64,000 bases of DNA, from NCBI GenBank assembly GCA_964627935.1, contig CAZVLB010000001.1, forward strand, positions 186,001 through 250,000, read 5' to 3'. Both the position numbers and the translations under genes were made by a program. This DNA comes from JAABVY01 sp964627935 (GTDB lineage: Bacteria > Zixibacteria > MSB-5A5 > JAABVY01). Shown in pieces: positions 17,333 through 25,596 of the stretch (within the stretch, counting starts at the first letter, position 1; each line of letters begins with the position of its first letter). Under the pieces are notes generated by a model, which had not been told where the DNA came from, made no database searches, and was given only the letters and a program-made list of their open reading frames with translations.

Positions 17333-18031
17333 ATGAAAATCATGCTGTTTATTATCACCTTAGTTATTGGCGGTGTTTTATTTGCCGTCTTTTCATCGGA
17401 GGAGAAGCAGGCCGAGTCAGGAATGAATACAGAGGCAGAAGGTCAGATGGCTGCCGCAAAGATGGAACATGAATCGGAATCAGAGACTGCCACTGTCGGT
17501 GAAAAGGCTCCGATTTTCACTCTGACAAGCGCGGCGGGAAACGGTCATTCGCTTTCCGATTTCAAGGGCAAGTATGTCGTGCTGGAATGGATCAATTTCG
17601 ACTGCCCCTTCGTGAAGAAGCACTACAACTCCGGCAATATGCCCGAGATGCAGAAAAAGTATCAGGACAAGGATGTCGTCTGGCTGTCGATCTGTTCATC
17701 TGCGCCCGGCAAGCAGGGATATTTTGATGGTGATGCGCTAAAAAAGCGTTTGGAATCCGAGGGGCACAGCGCGACCGCCTACTTGATCGATTCCGAGGGT
17801 ACGGTCGGCAAAATGTATGAGGCCAAAGCCACCCCTCATATGTATGTCATAGATCCTGAGGGTGTGCTGATCTATGCCGGCGCTATCGATGACAAACCAT
17901 CTACCAATGTTAACGATATTCCGGAATCGACAAACTATGTTAAGAATGCGCTCGAGGCCAGCATGGCCGGCGAGCCTGTGGAGACGAAATACACTCAGGC
18001 TTACGGCTGTTCGGTTAAGTACGGCGGCTAA
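17333..18031 (+). CDS. Periplasmic redoxin (thioredoxin/AhpC-TSA fold)
   Basis: A 232-residue membrane-tethered or secreted redoxin. An N-terminal hydrophobic segment (IMLFIITLVIGGVLFAVF) is followed by a low-complexity linker and a redoxin domain starting at GEKAPIFTLTS. The active-site region reads FDCPFVKKHY, with one Cys followed by Pro rather than a CXXC pair; a second Cys lies near the C-terminus (YGCSVKYGG). The TPHMYVID segment holds the cis-Pro of the thioredoxin fold. A strong ribosome-binding site (AGGAG, 7 bases before ATG) supports the start. Its position right after the DsbD-like gene suggests that DsbD keeps it reduced; its own target is not known. Confidence 0.88.
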   Translation: MKIMLFIITLVIGGVLFAVFSSEEKQAESGMNTEAEGQMAAAKMEHESESETATVGEKAPIFTLTSAAGNGHSLSDFKGKYVVLEWINFDCPFVKKHYNSGNMPEMQKKYQDKDVVWLSICSSAPGKQGYFDGDALKKRLESEGHSATAYLIDSEGTVGKMYEAKATPHMYVIDPEGVLIYAGAIDDKPSTNVNDIPESTNYVKNALEASMAGEPVETKYTQAYGCSVKYGG

Positions 18032-18053
18032 GAATTAACTTTTCGTATAATAT

Positions 18054-18083
18054 AAAAAATGGCCCCATTCAATGGGGCCATTT
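18054..18083. terminator. Bidirectional Rho-independent terminator between convergent genes
   Basis: An 11-base perfect stem (AAATGGCCCCA / TGGGGCCATTT, 18057-18083) with a 5-base loop. Read from the minus strand it ends in six T residues (18054-18059), so it serves the beta-helix gene best. Read from the plus strand it ends in ATTTCTATT, weaker but usable for the redoxin gene. Confidence 0.85.
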
Positions 18084-18109
18084 CTATTGCCTCGTAATTC
18101 TGATAAAAA

Positions 18110-20044
18110 TCATTCACATATAGCGCAGGGAATTTCTCCACCTGCGAAGATATAGTTTATGATCCAGACAGCATCGCTGACATTGACATCATCATCGCAA
18201 TTCGTATCGGCGGATGTTATGTCCTGAGGTGCATCTCCGGATACGAAGACATAGTTAAGCAAATACACAGCATCGCTGACATTCACGAATCCATCGCTGT
18301 TTGCATCGCCACAAACAGTTGTCAGGTCGGAATAGTATTCAAATAATCCATCCGATGATTCAGCCACTGATTTCATCAGATACAGGTCCGGCAGGTTATC
18401 CTCATTGCCTTTGTCAAATGGATTGATCACATCCCCATAGTATCTGACCAGATTTACGCCTCCCCGCGCGATTACATTGGAGATGCATCTTTGCCATTCT
18501 GTGCAGGTGCTGGTATCATAGGGATTGCAGTCATAGTTCCAGCCGCTTTCCATATACTGGTCGCAATCCTCGCAGATAAAACATGTCTCGAAGCCGGGGC
18601 TGGCATTTTCGAGCCCGTCGGTAAATGTAAATATGTACCCGGTGGCCCCTCCCAGTTCAGACATGGTACAGTTTGCCTGACACATGGCGGCCGCCAGGGG
18701 GGTATCATGGCGCGGTCCGGGAATATTGTCTATGGCTGTGTATAATAGATTTGTGTCCGATGTGAAGTCCTGCGCCAAAACGATACCATCGGCATTGAAA
18801 TACATCAGCGCAGTTTCTATAACACCCTCATATTCGCTGTCATCCGGGTCAACCAGCCTGGAGATATCATCTTTGGCATATTGTTTGGCCCGCTCAAGAC
18901 GGGTTTGGCCCAGAGGGTTGGCATAGACCATCGAGCCCGAGCGATCAATTAAGATCATGGCTCTGGGTTGACATCCCGGATCCTCGATTGCTCCCATCAG
19001 CATTCCCCATGGGTTGCCGGGATTACCTGCAAGACAGGGGGAATTTGCGCTTAACGAAAAATCCTTCATGTAGTAATTGCAGAACATTGGATTTTCTGAA
19101 ATATTTGTGGCGCTGTAATAGATAGTCCCATTGCCAAAGAAATTATTGTAGTTGACCATCGCATCGGCGGCTTCGATACCGGCCTTCTGGTTCCAGGCAA
19201 CTATATTGAGGGTGATATTGATATCATCGCCTTCCAAAATCTTGATACCGCGCGGATTATTGACAATCGTGTTATTCTGGACGGTACAATTATAACCGTG
19301 AATATAAACGCCAGCCGCGGCATAACCAGACGGATCGGAGACCGGGTCATTTTCATGGCCCGGTGGGGGAGAGGATTTGGGCTCCTCAACATTATCGTAA
19401 ATCGTATTGTAGCGGATAATGACATTCTCCACATAAGAAGTCGGATAAACATGCGAGTTTGCCGGACAGCCGATTCCCGAGCCGTGAGGAGCGCGGTTGG
19501 CATATATCTCATTATATTCAATTAATGCATCTTCCTGGTAGCCATGCAGCGCAATTCCACCCCCGGTGACACTGCCATCATTATGGTGTATCTTGTTATG
19601 GCGGATTTTTATACTCGAATTGAGGCAGTAGAATCCCGCACCATCCTCCCAGATTGTGGAATTATAGCTGATGTCACAGTTTTTGACTGTCGGCCCGGCA
19701 TTTATGCAGCGAATGCCCACCGCACCCTGAGTGCCCGAAATCGTGAATCCATTGATCTCACTGTGGTTGCCATTATCGTCACTGATAAAGATTATCGGCT
19801 CATAAGGATCCGCCGGATTAAGAACAGTATTTTCATATCCCGAGGAGGACAGCAAAACAATCTTTTTACTGCCAATCTGGATATTTTCTACATAGGTGCC
19901 CAGGGCAACCAGTATTGTATCCCCATATCCAGCAATGTCATAGGCCGTCTGAATGTCCCCGTAATCGCCCGGAACATTGATAGTGCCGCCAAGACAAACC
20001 TGACACAGCACAAGCAATAGAACAAAACTTGCGGCGATTTTCAT
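18110..20044 (-). CDS. Secreted beta-helix, VWA and dockerin-repeat protein
   Basis: A 644-residue secreted protein. A signal peptide (MKIAASFVLLLVLCQVCLG) leads into a right-handed beta-helix of NosD/PbH1 type (about 20-330; repeated N.I..N.I units such as HNKIHHND and YNTIYDN). A von Willebrand A domain follows, with its metal motif DRSGS at 367-371 and a later TFTDG. The end carries two dockerin-like calcium repeats (CGDANSDGFVNVSDAVYLL and TNCDDDVNVSDAVWIINY). The ATG at 20044 has a GGGAGG site 5 bases away; an upstream open frame adds 60 residues with no signal peptide and is unlikely. Dockerin pairs usually bind cohesins; none is visible here. It lies next to another dockerin protein. 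Confidence 0.88.
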   Translation of the reverse strand: MKIAASFVLLLVLCQVCLGGTINVPGDYGDIQTAYDIAGYGDTILVALGTYVENIQIGSKKIVLLSSSGYENTVLNPADPYEPIIFISDDNGNHSEINGFTISGTQGAVGIRCINAGPTVKNCDISYNSTIWEDGAGFYCLNSSIKIRHNKIHHNDGSVTGGGIALHGYQEDALIEYNEIYANRAPHGSGIGCPANSHVYPTSYVENVIIRYNTIYDNVEEPKSSPPPGHENDPVSDPSGYAAAGVYIHGYNCTVQNNTIVNNPRGIKILEGDDINITLNIVAWNQKAGIEAADAMVNYNNFFGNGTIYYSATNISENPMFCNYYMKDFSLSANSPCLAGNPGNPWGMLMGAIEDPGCQPRAMILIDRSGSMVYANPLGQTRLERAKQYAKDDISRLVDPDDSEYEGVIETALMYFNADGIVLAQDFTSDTNLLYTAIDNIPGPRHDTPLAAAMCQANCTMSELGGATGYIFTFTDGLENASPGFETCFICEDCDQYMESGWNYDCNPYDTSTCTEWQRCISNVIARGGVNLVRYYGDVINPFDKGNEDNLPDLYLMKSVAESSDGLFEYYSDLTTVCGDANSDGFVNVSDAVYLLNYVFVSGDAPQDITSADTNCDDDVNVSDAVWIINYIFAGGEIPCAICE

Positions 20045-20181
20045 TTTACCTCCCAAAATTGTAGTAATATTACCGGTGGGAATAGTATTCCGAGATGTCA
20101 GGCAAATGAGGTGGTCCCAAAAACTCTCTAAACAAAAAATAGACCCATTCCAAATTATGTCAAGGAAAATTAATAGTAATG

Positions 20182-20210
20182 AAAAGGGGCCGGCAGTTTT
20201 AACCGACCCC
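20182..20210 (-). terminator. Rho-independent terminator after the papain-like peptidase gene
   Basis: On the minus strand GGGG.CGG pairs with CCG.CCCC around a 10-base loop (20186-20210), followed by four T residues. It separates the peptidase gene from the beta-helix gene, so the two dockerin proteins are probably transcribed separately. Confidence 0.65.
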
Positions 20211-20229
20211 TGACAAATCAACATTTAGT

Positions 20230-22056
20230 TCAATTCATAGGACATTCAGCGCAGGGCTCAGCGCCGCCGGAGAATATATAATTGACCATATAAACCGCAT
20301 CCACAAGGTTAACGCGGCCATCACAGTTGACATCCGCCTTCTCCATCGGTTGCGGAGCCGGTCCATCCACAAAGATGTAGTTTATGATAAACACCGCATC
20401 GGTAATCGAAACCATATCATCACTGTTGGCATCGCCGCAAATCGGAAGAGCCGGATTGATCCTGATCGAAAATATGGCCGTATCCTTCTGTGCCGGATCA
20501 CCGCTGTCGGTCATCTCGACCTCGAAGTTGAATGTTGAGGGCCAGGTGGGGATACCGGAGACAACTCCCATCGTGTCACCCTCAAATGTGCAGCCATAGG
20601 GAATCTGGCCGTTCAGCATGGTCCAGTGATAGGGCCTGGTGCCACCGAAGGCCTTTAATCTGTACTCATAGGGAGTCAGCTTGTAACCCTCGGGCGGAAT
20701 TTCCCTCAGGATCGTAAAGCCCATTGTCAGGCCCTTGATACAGAAATTGGCGGTGCTGTCAAAATCATACATGTCTTTCCATTGTCCATCCTCATAATAG
20801 AAGCTTTGGCCCGGCTCGGAGGATGATTCCACGATAACCCGGCCCTCGGCGCCCAGCAAAACCGGAACATCCGAGGTGCGGTCGTAGGCATGGCCCCCCT
20901 GCGAAAATTCTATTTCGATATAGAAATCATCCCCCTCGGTTAATTCGACCGGCTCCAGCAGATCGACCGTGTGTAAACCCGTGTAATCAAAATGTCCGCT
21001 TTGAGAGCTGAGCAGGCCGGAAAGCTCTGTGCCATCAAAATCATCGTAAACTCTGATCACGAAATCGACATCATCGGTTACGGTAAAAAAGCTGACCGAA
21101 GCCATTAGCTCGTCGGCATTTGCGATGAATTTGTTAAAGCCCCGGTTGCAGTCGCTTTTGGTGTCCCGCCAGCCATGATAATCGTGGTAATAAACAGTCT
21201 GATATCTCATCGGCTCAACATTTATAAATGACACCGCTCCCATCTGGGGATCCTGGCCACATACGCGGTCATAATATGAAATCCAGAAATAGCCGTCTTC
21301 ACCCCACCATTCACCCCAGCTGTTTTTGCACAGCCAGGCCCCGGGCAGAGGAGCCGGGGTCTGTTTGTTGTCGTCCCAGCCGACTATGGCGATTGCATGA
21401 GTCGGGTCGCGCAGATCATCGGGGGGCTGATAATGCGCATAGTTTTCCATCAGATAATCATCATACAGCATAGCCGTAGCGATCACACCATGCTGCATCA
21501 ATTTCGATTTTATCAGGTTGATATTTTCCAGTTCCGGCCCGGCGGTATACCATTCGATATGACGGGCATAGTAGTAGTGATAATCCTCCGAATGGCGATC
21601 CGGAGCCACCGCAAATGATTGTCCATCGGAATTTCTGACTGCTCCCTCACCCCGCGAAAGATAAGCCGAGGTCACCATATAGTCGCCGCCCTCATGAACC
21701 GTAAGTCCATTGCCTGTAGGGGGATCCAGGTCTTCATTGAAAAACTGGTTGAAGCCGTTCCACCAGTCCAGGTGGTACTCTGCCAGGTTCGGTTCGCCCG
21801 CCTCACCATTGCCTGCCCATGCTCCGGTCATCAGCAGATTGCTCTCCATCGACGCCATTGCGCCATGTGTCCAGCAGGTGCCGCCGTCCTGGCTTTTGAT
21901 TGATGTCACGTAGTTTTTGCCGTTGTGGTTACGCAAGTCGAAAGCTGATGGGTAATTTGCATTTAAGGGTGCTGAGCTAAACCAAATAATTAATGTAAAA
22001 AGCAGAGTAATCAGGCTACTGCCTTTGCAGCGTATAAGCATGTTGTTGTCGTCCAT
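20230..22056 (-). CDS. Secreted papain-like cysteine peptidase with dockerin repeats
   Basis: A 608-residue secreted C1-family peptidase. After an N-terminal signal region (LITLLFTLIIWFSSAPLNA) the mature enzyme starts near FDLRNHNG. The catalytic residues are all present: Q55 and C61 in QDGGTCWTHGA, H220 in DPTHAIAIVGWDD, N245 in CKNSWGEWWG. The next ~170 residues look like the lectin-like beta domain found after such peptidases. Then comes an Ig-like putative PIG domain (near YRLKAFGGTRPYHWTM) and a C-terminal dockerin pair (CGDANSDDMVSITDAVFIIN and NCDGRVNLVDAVYMVNY). No pro-peptide is evident. It probably degrades external or surface protein and is held by its dockerin. Confidence 0.9.
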   Translation of the reverse strand: MDDNNMLIRCKGSSLITLLFTLIIWFSSAPLNANYPSAFDLRNHNGKNYVTSIKSQDGGTCWTHGAMASMESNLLMTGAWAGNGEAGEPNLAEYHLDWWNGFNQFFNEDLDPPTGNGLTVHEGGDYMVTSAYLSRGEGAVRNSDGQSFAVAPDRHSEDYHYYYARHIEWYTAGPELENINLIKSKLMQHGVIATAMLYDDYLMENYAHYQPPDDLRDPTHAIAIVGWDDNKQTPAPLPGAWLCKNSWGEWWGEDGYFWISYYDRVCGQDPQMGAVSFINVEPMRYQTVYYHDYHGWRDTKSDCNRGFNKFIANADELMASVSFFTVTDDVDFVIRVYDDFDGTELSGLLSSQSGHFDYTGLHTVDLLEPVELTEGDDFYIEIEFSQGGHAYDRTSDVPVLLGAEGRVIVESSSEPGQSFYYEDGQWKDMYDFDSTANFCIKGLTMGFTILREIPPEGYKLTPYEYRLKAFGGTRPYHWTMLNGQIPYGCTFEGDTMGVVSGIPTWPSTFNFEVEMTDSGDPAQKDTAIFSIRINPALPICGDANSDDMVSITDAVFIINYIFVDGPAPQPMEKADVNCDGRVNLVDAVYMVNYIFSGGAEPCAECPMN

Positions 22057-22389
22057 TTTGTTTCCGCCGTATTTTGAAGTAAATTGTATGACCGTTTATG
22101 GAGAAATTAATGCATTTTATGCTCTTGTCAACAGATTACCTGCCTCTCATCCAGATTTGAATTTGAGCTTGGATTCATGGGCTGAGAATGGCCATAGAAC
22201 CTGACCAAATTGCTAAACCACTTTTTTTTTGAAAATGCAATTTTTTTCTCGCATTCGTAAAAAATATTGCTAATATATCCCTCCAAAAATAAGCCCAGTG
22301 CGTATCACTATGAAATGCATTGATACAACCAAAGCTTTTGAAAAATATGATGGTTAGAAACATACAAGTCTAATCTGGAGGATATTACA
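22057..22389. other. 333-bp intergenic region with a possible operator
   Basis: Divergent spacer between the peptidase gene (minus) and the ferredoxin gene (plus). An AT-rich stretch with T8 and T7 runs sits at 22210-22237. A perfect inverted repeat GTATCA-N13-TGATAC (22302-22307 and 22321-22326) lies 64 bases before the ferredoxin start and may be an operator. No gene or structured RNA is recognised. Confidence 0.35.
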
Positions 22390-22581
22390 ATGAAGGTTAA
22401 GGTCGACAAAGAACTGTGTACCGGCGACAGCATTTGTGTAGATATCTGTCCCGACGTTTTCGTCATGAATGATGATGATATCGCTGAAGTTCTCGTTGAT
22501 GAAGTTCCCGAGGATCTGGAAGAAGCCGTCCGCGAAGCCGCCGACAGCTGCCCCGAGAGCTGCATCATCATCGAAGAATAA
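22390..22581 (+). CDS. Single-cluster [4Fe-4S] ferredoxin with Asp ligand
   Basis: A 63-residue acidic ferredoxin carrying electrons in the cytoplasm. The cluster motif reads C10-T-G-D13-S-I-C16-V-D-I-C20-P, with the last ligand C54 in DSCPES. The usual second Cys is Asp13, as in the Pyrococcus furiosus ferredoxin, whose cluster changes easily between [4Fe-4S] and [3Fe-4S]. The strand DVFVMNDDD after the motif is typical. An extra Cys (C58) is not a normal ligand. The ribosome-binding site GGAGG lies 9 bases upstream. It is monocistronic, with its own terminator, so the redox partner is not shown by context. Confidence 0.92.
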   Translation: MKVKVDKELCTGDSICVDICPDVFVMNDDDIAEVLVDEVPEDLEEAVREAADSCPESCIIIEE

Positions 22582-22634
22582 TGATATTTACATCCCGATG
22601 ACGATATAGATTTGATCGATTAAAATCAAATTAT

Positions 22635-22670
22635 AAGGCCGGAGAATGATTCTCCGGCCTTTATATTTTT
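22635..22670 (+). terminator. Rho-independent terminator after the ferredoxin gene
   Basis: A perfect 12-base stem, AAGGCCGGAGAA / TTCTCCGGCCTT (22635-22661), with a 3-base loop, is followed by TTATATTTTT. It stands between convergent genes and may also stop the regulator transcript from the other side, although the T run there is poor. Confidence 0.88.
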
Positions 22671-22682
22671 AAAATACAAGGA

Positions 22683-23933
22683 TTATTCCTGCATGGTTTT
22701 CAGGAATGTGTTCAGATTTTCCTCTTTGTTGACCAGCCCCAGTTTTTTTCTGATCAATTCACGATGCTTATGAACTGTGGCGGGCGCCAGACGTAATGCC
22801 TCGGCGATTTCCTTGGAGGTCAGGCCGCTTTTGATCATGCGGCAAACCTCCAGCTCGCGTGGAGACAATTTGGTAAATTTATGCTTGAGATTGTTGAGGA
22901 AGGGTGAGGCAATTTCCTGCAGGTCCCGTTCGAGGAGCTCGAACAGCCTTTCCTGTTGCGCGGTAGCGGTTTCTTTAAGTCGTTGCAGATTGGGCAAAAT
23001 AGTTTCCTCGATATTGGTGGCCATCTGTGTCTGTATATCGCTTTTCTGCCGTTCAAACTGGTTCAGCATCTCGGCCAAGGCGATATTTTTTTTCTCCAGA
23101 CGTTCCCGTTCCTGCGATAGTTTCTCGCGCGACACCTCCAGTTTCCTTTCCGCTTCATGGCGCTTGGTTATATCGAGCGATATTCCGCCGATTATATCCG
23201 GCTGACCATCACGGAAAATCGGAAACTTGTATGTATTATGAACCACCTTTTTACCCTGTATGACAGACTCGCTGGTGTATTCTATCATCCGCCCTTCTTT
23301 AATTACTTTCTCATCGGACTTTCTGATTTTTTCCCCGAGTTCCGGCGGCAACAGATCTCGTTCACGCTTGCCGATCACCTTATCAAGTTTCCAGCCATAA
23401 GTGATTTCGGCATATTCATTCATAAACAGAATTCTGCCTTCACGATCCTTCATAAAGACCGCCGCGGGAAAATATTTCATGAATTTGGAAAATTGTTCTT
23501 CACTTTCCTTGAGGCGCCTCTCGGCCAGCTTTCTCGATCGCCTTTCAACCGAATCCCGCAGTTCTCTTTGAATGGCCGGCACTAGCCTGGTCAGTTTGCT
23601 TTTGGTAATAAAATCACTGGCCCCGGCCAGCATGGCTTCGACCGCGGCCTCCTCGCTTATCTCATCTGAGATAATAATGAAGGGTATATCCACTTCTTTT
23701 TCTTTGAGCTTTTTGAAGGCCTGAATTGCATTGAAATCCGTAGTAATGTAATCCGCCAGGATCACATCCCAGAGCTCATTGTCAAGCATGCTCGAAAGAT
23801 CAACTTCGTTTTTGACAACCTTTGTGATTGGATTAAATCCGCCGTTTTCAAGTTCCATCTTGAGCCGGGCGACATCTTCATCCGAATCATCGACCATCAA
23901 AACTCGCAGATTAACTTTAATACCATTTTTCAT
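22683..23933 (-). CDS. Response regulator with REC, PAS and LuxR-type HTH domains
   Basis: A 416-residue cytoplasmic regulator. The receiver domain (about 7-130) shows LMVDDSDED acidic pocket, VILADY phospho-Asp, IIISDE and a Lys in DFITKSK. A PAS domain follows (about 150-265; FPAAVFMKDREGRILFMNEY), then a coiled coil (EKLSQERERLEKKN) and a LuxR HTH at the end (LSPRELEVCRMIKSGLTSKE ... TVHKHRELIRKKL). Thus it senses phosphorylation and a PAS signal and binds DNA directly. No histidine kinase lies nearby. A paralogue of the same design is at 51008. The open frame extends to 23987; the ATG at 23933 starts just before the receiver. Neither start has a strong ribosome-binding site. Confidence 0.88.
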   Translation of the reverse strand: MKNGIKVNLRVLMVDDSDEDVARLKMELENGGFNPITKVVKNEVDLSSMLDNELWDVILADYITTDFNAIQAFKKLKEKEVDIPFIIISDEISEEAAVEAMLAGASDFITKSKLTRLVPAIQRELRDSVERRSRKLAERRLKESEEQFSKFMKYFPAAVFMKDREGRILFMNEYAEITYGWKLDKVIGKRERDLLPPELGEKIRKSDEKVIKEGRMIEYTSESVIQGKKVVHNTYKFPIFRDGQPDIIGGISLDITKRHEAERKLEVSREKLSQERERLEKKNIALAEMLNQFERQKSDIQTQMATNIEETILPNLQRLKETATAQQERLFELLERDLQEIASPFLNNLKHKFTKLSPRELEVCRMIKSGLTSKEIAEALRLAPATVHKHRELIRKKLGLVNKEENLNTFLKTMQE

Positions 23934-24174
23934 TTCGCCAACCCCAAATCTATTAAGGCCTTTCAACCAGTTATATTTTATATCCATTTGAAGCTTGAGG
24001 CAAGCAAATTTTAAAAAAATACGTAATATCGCTACGCAATAGTTATATAATCAACTCGTATTGATTTAACTCTTGCATATCACGAAATTAGAACATGAAA
24101 ACGCGATTATAATAAGCGGTTTTTACCGCATTACAGATAAATGAATTGGGTAACATATTCCGGAGGTTAATTAC

Positions 24175-24435
24175 ATGATTTCATTAAATAAAAATCACGA
24201 CATAAGTAATTCTGAGGGCATCACAAGGGCCAGGGAGCCCGATCCGAACAAGGAACCGCCCATGGAGGAACCCAACAGGCCCAAAAAGGATCCGCCGGTC
24301 AAGGATCCTCCCGAGCCGAATGAACCACCCATGGAGGAACCGCCGGAATCTCCCAAGAGGTCGCCGGACAGGAATCCTCCGCCGGAGCCTAAAGAGCCGC
24401 CGGAGGAAGAGCCTCCGGATGCTCCCAGAAAATAA
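24175..24435 (+). CDS. Small proline- and glutamate-rich repeat protein
   Basis: An 86-residue protein of very low complexity after a short N-terminus: repeated PP-x-E/K-E/D-P units such as EPPMEEP (twice), DPPVKDPPEP, EPPEEEPPDAP. It has no signal peptide, membrane segment or cysteine. A strong ribosome-binding site (GGAGG, 9 bases before ATG) and distinct position upstream of the CBS gene support a real gene. The likely form is an extended polyproline-type, highly charged and heat-stable chain. I do not recognise a family. It is the first gene of the plus-strand stress region. The opposite strand is also open here, but that frame is Arg-rich and has no start signals. Confidence 0.65.
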   Translation: MISLNKNHDISNSEGITRAREPDPNKEPPMEEPNRPKKDPPVKDPPEPNEPPMEEPPESPKRSPDRNPPPEPKEPPEEEPPDAPRK

Positions 24436-24495
24436 CACCGTCAAAATTCATAAATAAGAACAATCGAGAATCAATTCTGAAGGGAGTTGAACTTT

Positions 24496-24918
24496 ATGCG
24501 TACAGCAGAAGCAATGGCAAAGGAAGTAAGGATAACTCATCCCAATGAGAACCTGGATGATATTGCTAAAAAGATGAAACAATATGATGTCGGCGTAATG
24601 CCGGTTGTCGAAGAGGACAAGGTTGTCGGCGTCCTGACCGACCGGGACATAATCATCCGCGCCATCGCCGAGGGCAAAAAGCCCCAGGATGTTAAGGCGC
24701 GCGATGCGATGTCGACAAATGTCATCACAATCAACGAGAATGAAGAAATCAAAAAGGCCGGGCAGTTGATGAAAGAAAATCAGGTTCGTCGCCTGGTTGT
24801 TCTGGATGATAATAATAAGTTGACGGGGATGTTTTCCCTCGGTGATCTGGCAACGGCCCATATCAATGAAAAATATCCGGGCGAGGTCCTGGAAGAGGTC
24901 TCCAAACCGGAACAATAA
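24496..24918 (+). CDS. CBS-domain pair protein
   Basis: A 140-residue protein made only of two CBS domains, the fold that binds adenosyl ligands such as AMP, ATP or SAM. The repeats are visible as VGVMPVVEEDKVVGVLTDRD (first, with the TDRDI ligand motif) and VRRLVVLDDNNKLTGMFSLG (second). The ATG at 24496 lies 9 bases after AGGGAG; a TTG nine bases earlier is too close to that site. Stand-alone CBS pairs of this type are common in stress regions and are thought to report energy state. It sits between the proline-rich protein and the LigD genes. Confidence 0.9.
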   Translation: MRTAEAMAKEVRITHPNENLDDIAKKMKQYDVGVMPVVEEDKVVGVLTDRDIIIRAIAEGKKPQDVKARDAMSTNVITINENEEIKKAGQLMKENQVRRLVVLDDNNKLTGMFSLGDLATAHINEKYPGEVLEEVSKPEQ

Positions 24919-24928
24919 AAACTGAAAT

Positions 24929-24969
24929 GTATGCGGTGCGGCTATGCCGTGCCGCATATCTGATTTTTT
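24929..24969 (+). terminator. Terminator-like hairpin abutting the LigD phosphoesterase start
   Basis: ATGCGG..CGGC / GCCG..CCGCAT (24931-24957, two mismatches, loop TAT) followed by ATCTGA and six T residues (24964-24969). The next ATG is at 24973, three bases beyond the T run, with no ribosome-binding site, so this may be an attenuator or 5' leader structure rather than a plain terminator. Confidence 0.55.
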
Positions 24970-24972
24970 ATC

Positions 24973-25596
24973 ATGGTTGACAAAAAACAAAAAGACAGGC
25001 TCAAGGAATATCATAAAAAGAGGGACTTCGATTTAACTTCTGAACCATTTGGCAAGAACAAGAAATCGAAAAAGGACCAGAATATATTTGTGATTCATAA
25101 ACATGACGCCTCCAGCATGCATTTCGATTTCCGTCTTGAGGTCGACGGTGTCCTGAAGTCATGGGCAGTTCCAAAAGGCCCTTCCACCGACCCCAAAGAA
25201 AAGAGACTGGCCGTTACCACCGAGGATCATCCATTGGAATATGCCGATTTTGAAGGTGTCATTCCCGAGGATGAATATGGCGGGGGTACGGTCATGGTTT
25301 GGGATGCCGGTACTTACAAGAACCTCAAGCAGGAAAATGACGATGACGGCAAATCAATGGATGATGCGCTCAAAAACGGTGAGGCCTCTGTCTGGCTGGA
25401 TGGCAATAAAATAAAGGGCGCTTATGCCCTGGTACGTATGAGCAACCAAAAAAAGAACTGGCTTCTGATAAAAAAAGATGATGACGAAGCTGATGCCCGT
25501 CGCAATCCTGTCAGCACTGAAAATAAATCGGTACTGACCGGGCGCACCATGAAGGAGATCGAAAAGGAGGGCAAGAAGGAAGATAAGAAGTCATGA
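24973..25596 (+). CDS. LigD-type 3'-phosphoesterase (PE) as a separate protein
   Basis: A 207-residue protein equal to the PE domain of LigD, which trims 3' ends of broken DNA during non-homologous end joining. The Pseudomonas enzyme uses H42, H48, D50, R52, H84 and Y88. All are present here at a constant offset of two: H44, H50, D52 and R54 in KHDASSMHFDFRL, H86 and Y90 in EDHPLEY. Further family blocks are LKSWAVPKGPS and EDEYGGGTVMVWD. The C-terminal tail is Lys/Glu-rich. It overlaps the ligase gene by 4 bases (ATGA) and so is translationally coupled to it. There is no ribosome-binding site at its start. Confidence 0.93.
   Translation: MVDKKQKDRLKEYHKKRDFDLTSEPFGKNKKSKKDQNIFVIHKHDASSMHFDFRLEVDGVLKSWAVPKGPSTDPKEKRLAVTTEDHPLEYADFEGVIPEDEYGGGTVMVWDAGTYKNLKQENDDDGKSMDDALKNGEASVWLDGNKIKGAYALVRMSNQKKNWLLIKKDDDEADARRNPVSTENKSVLTGRTMKEIEKEGKKEDKKS

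Noticed and set aside
24240..24430. Short repeats that could be mistaken for a CRISPR or tandem repeat array
   Set aside because: The units vary in length and sequence and keep one reading frame (PPxEEP codons), so they are a coding repeat, not spacers.
24184..24444. Arg-rich frame on the minus strand opposite the proline-rich gene
   Set aside because: Pro and Glu codons read as Arg, Phe and Leu on the other strand; no start signals. A shadow of the plus-strand gene.
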